In this document: in pieces, positions 63,091 to 64,000 of the stretch
Numbering within the stretch: the first letter of the stretch is position 1
Layout of the letters: the number at the start of each line of letters is the position of its first letter
Assembly: GCF_902859805.1 (NCBI RefSeq)
Contig: NZ_CADIKC010000017.1
Span: forward strand, 1-64,000
Length of the DNA: 64,000 bases
Direction: 5' to 3'
Source of the DNA: Paraburkholderia sediminicola
GTDB taxonomy: Bacteria > Pseudomonadota > Gammaproteobacteria > Burkholderiales > Burkholderiaceae
Notes under the pieces: generated by a model
The model's input: only the letters and a program-made list of their open reading frames with translations
The model's database searches: none
Told to the model about the DNA's origin: nothing
Program-made: the position numbers and the translations under genes

Positions 63091-64000
63091 TATCTCTCCC
63101 ACCCAATATTTGTTTTCGAGAACGAGTATCTATAGATTTCAATTAGTTCGATTTCTATTGATTCCAGTCTGTTGAGTTTGATTTTATCAAAGCCCCATTC
63201 CTGCGCGTAGAGCGCAACTGCCCGCTTAAAATTGCTCTTGGGATCAGTGGCAGGCGCGTGATGCGCGACTCTCACCCTGATTTTGTGATGGCCATCTAAA
63301 ATCTGATATCCGGATAATACATCCAGGAAATACGCAAATTCTTCCGCCGATTCTCCGGGGCGATTATAGTATATGACATATCCCTCAGGATATCGGATTT
63401 CTATTTCACCCGATTCTTCATTGAGCTTCTTGATTTGATCGTGTCTGATAATGAGATATGGTCCAGCCATCATCTCTGCAGTAGCCGGTCGCTCATACAC
63501 AGCACCACTCGCTTTATGTAGCCTCAGATCCGGATAGTAAAACTCATAATTTTTCTCAGGAAACGTACCAGCTGTGTGTAATCTGTGCGCATCGGTGACG
63601 ACCGTCGTCAAATAGCTAATGAGAGTCGGTTCGAATACGTGAATTACTTGCCCGTCCGCAATGGGCAAAGTTTCCAGTTTAACCGACGTCTTTTCCTTTG
63701 CTCCTTGACGCTTTACAGGTGTTGATAGAACGTCGTAAAACTTTTTATCGTACTCGGCGTCATGGTTATAAACAAATAACATCCCACGGACTTCGTAAGG
63801 GATATCTCCCATGAGATGATATCGGCCTTGCCACTCCTCGGAAACACGCGCACAATCAATTGTTAAGGCAAGCGATTTTAGAGCCGCATACATCCGATTT
63901 GCATCAATGCTATTGCTGGCGTAACTCTTAAGATCCGTATTGAAATAAATTATCTTGTTTAAATACGGATCGACATAGTGAAACACTGCATCGACGGGAT
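63090..64000 (-). CDS. Unknown protein A, first visible gene of the right-end operon (5' end outside the window)
   Basis: The frame is open to the window edge, so the protein starts beyond 64000; 303 residues are visible. Not recognised. Near the visible start PYLNKIIYFNTDLKSYASNS has the look of the D-x-K strand of PD-(D/E)XK nucleases, which is only suggestive. Later: YEVRGMLFVYNHDAEYDKKF, DGQVIHVFEPTLISYLTTVV, VIYYNRPGESAEEFAYFLDVLSG and a C-terminal strand pair. It overlaps gene B by one base. AT-rich relative to neighbours, suggesting acquisition by transfer. Confidence 0.65.
   Translation of the reverse strand, partial: PVDAVFHYVDPYLNKIIYFNTDLKSYASNSIDANRMYAALKSLALTIDCARVSEEWQGRYHLMGDIPYEVRGMLFVYNHDAEYDKKFYDVLSTPVKRQGAKEKTSVKLETLPIADGQVIHVFEPTLISYLTTVVTDAHRLHTAGTFPEKNYEFYYPDLRLHKASGAVYERPATAEMMAGPYLIIRHDQIKKLNEESGEIEIRYPEGYVIYYNRPGESAEEFAYFLDVLSGYQILDGHHKIRVRVAHHAPATDPKSNFKRAVALYAQEWGFDKIKLNRLESIEIELIEIYRYSFSKTNIGWER

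Overview
The window reads as part of a Burkholderiales replicon (Paraburkholderia, Caballeronia or Burkholderia type), most likely a megaplasmid or chromid. Reasons: high GC with Burkholderia-style catabolic operons, a plasmid-type Rep protein with iterons, a plasmid parAB pair with its own parS palindromes, a relaxase/MobC mobilisation set, and a large accessory content. The taxonomic call is inference from protein style only.

Layout. (1) 0.1-14.2 kb: a catabolic cluster read mainly on the minus strand: MaoC-type hydratase, acyl-CoA dehydrogenase, CaiB/BaiF CoA-transferase, HpcH/HpaI-type CoA-ester lyase, EtfBA, a ThDP enzyme, an AraC regulator, an MHS-family transporter, a GST, an amidohydrolase and a maleate-isomerase-like protein. 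A divergent LysR regulator sits next to them, and a palindrome (GYATAGC..GCTATRC) recurs at four places. The gene set fits breakdown of an itaconate/mesaconate/citraconate-like C5 dicarboxylate to acetyl-CoA and pyruvate. (2) 14.5-20.6 kb: a succinate-semialdehyde-dehydrogenase-like gene plus a citrate-lyase-alpha-like gene, followed by a decayed duplicate of the pair. The duplicate ALDH is open but has lost its catalytic Cys, Asn and Lys; the duplicate citF is a fragment beside a TIGR02391-type fragment. (3) 21.2-28.4 kb: a polyol/pentitol locus with two SDRs (one ribitol 2-dehydrogenase-like), a ribose-type ABC transporter with two permeases, and an AraC regulator.

(4) 28.4-31.9 kb: an ORF-less group II intron, a SET-domain methyltransferase, a small conserved gene and an HU protein. 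(5) 31.9-44.9 kb: plasmid mobility and leading-region genes: PH-domain membrane protein, large relaxase, MobC, candidate oriT, TraK-like protein, a large ParB-like protein, ArdB-type antirestriction protein, DUF932 protein, SSB-like protein, several small unknowns and an AT-hook/coiled-coil protein. No type IV secretion genes are present, so the element looks mobilisable from what is visible. (6) 45-51.3 kb: RES-Xre toxin-antitoxin, Rep protein, iteron origin with a DnaA box, parA-parB and two 19-bp parS palindromes.

(7) 51.5-64 kb: a large tyrosine recombinase, a membrane protein, a DUF3800 protein, a complete hsdR-hsdM-hsdS type I restriction system, a 27-residue hydrophobic peptide gene with its own terminator, and a coupled three-gene AT-richer operon of unknown function running off the right edge. 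This last part looks like a defence island; the three-gene operon is the best candidate for an undescribed system.
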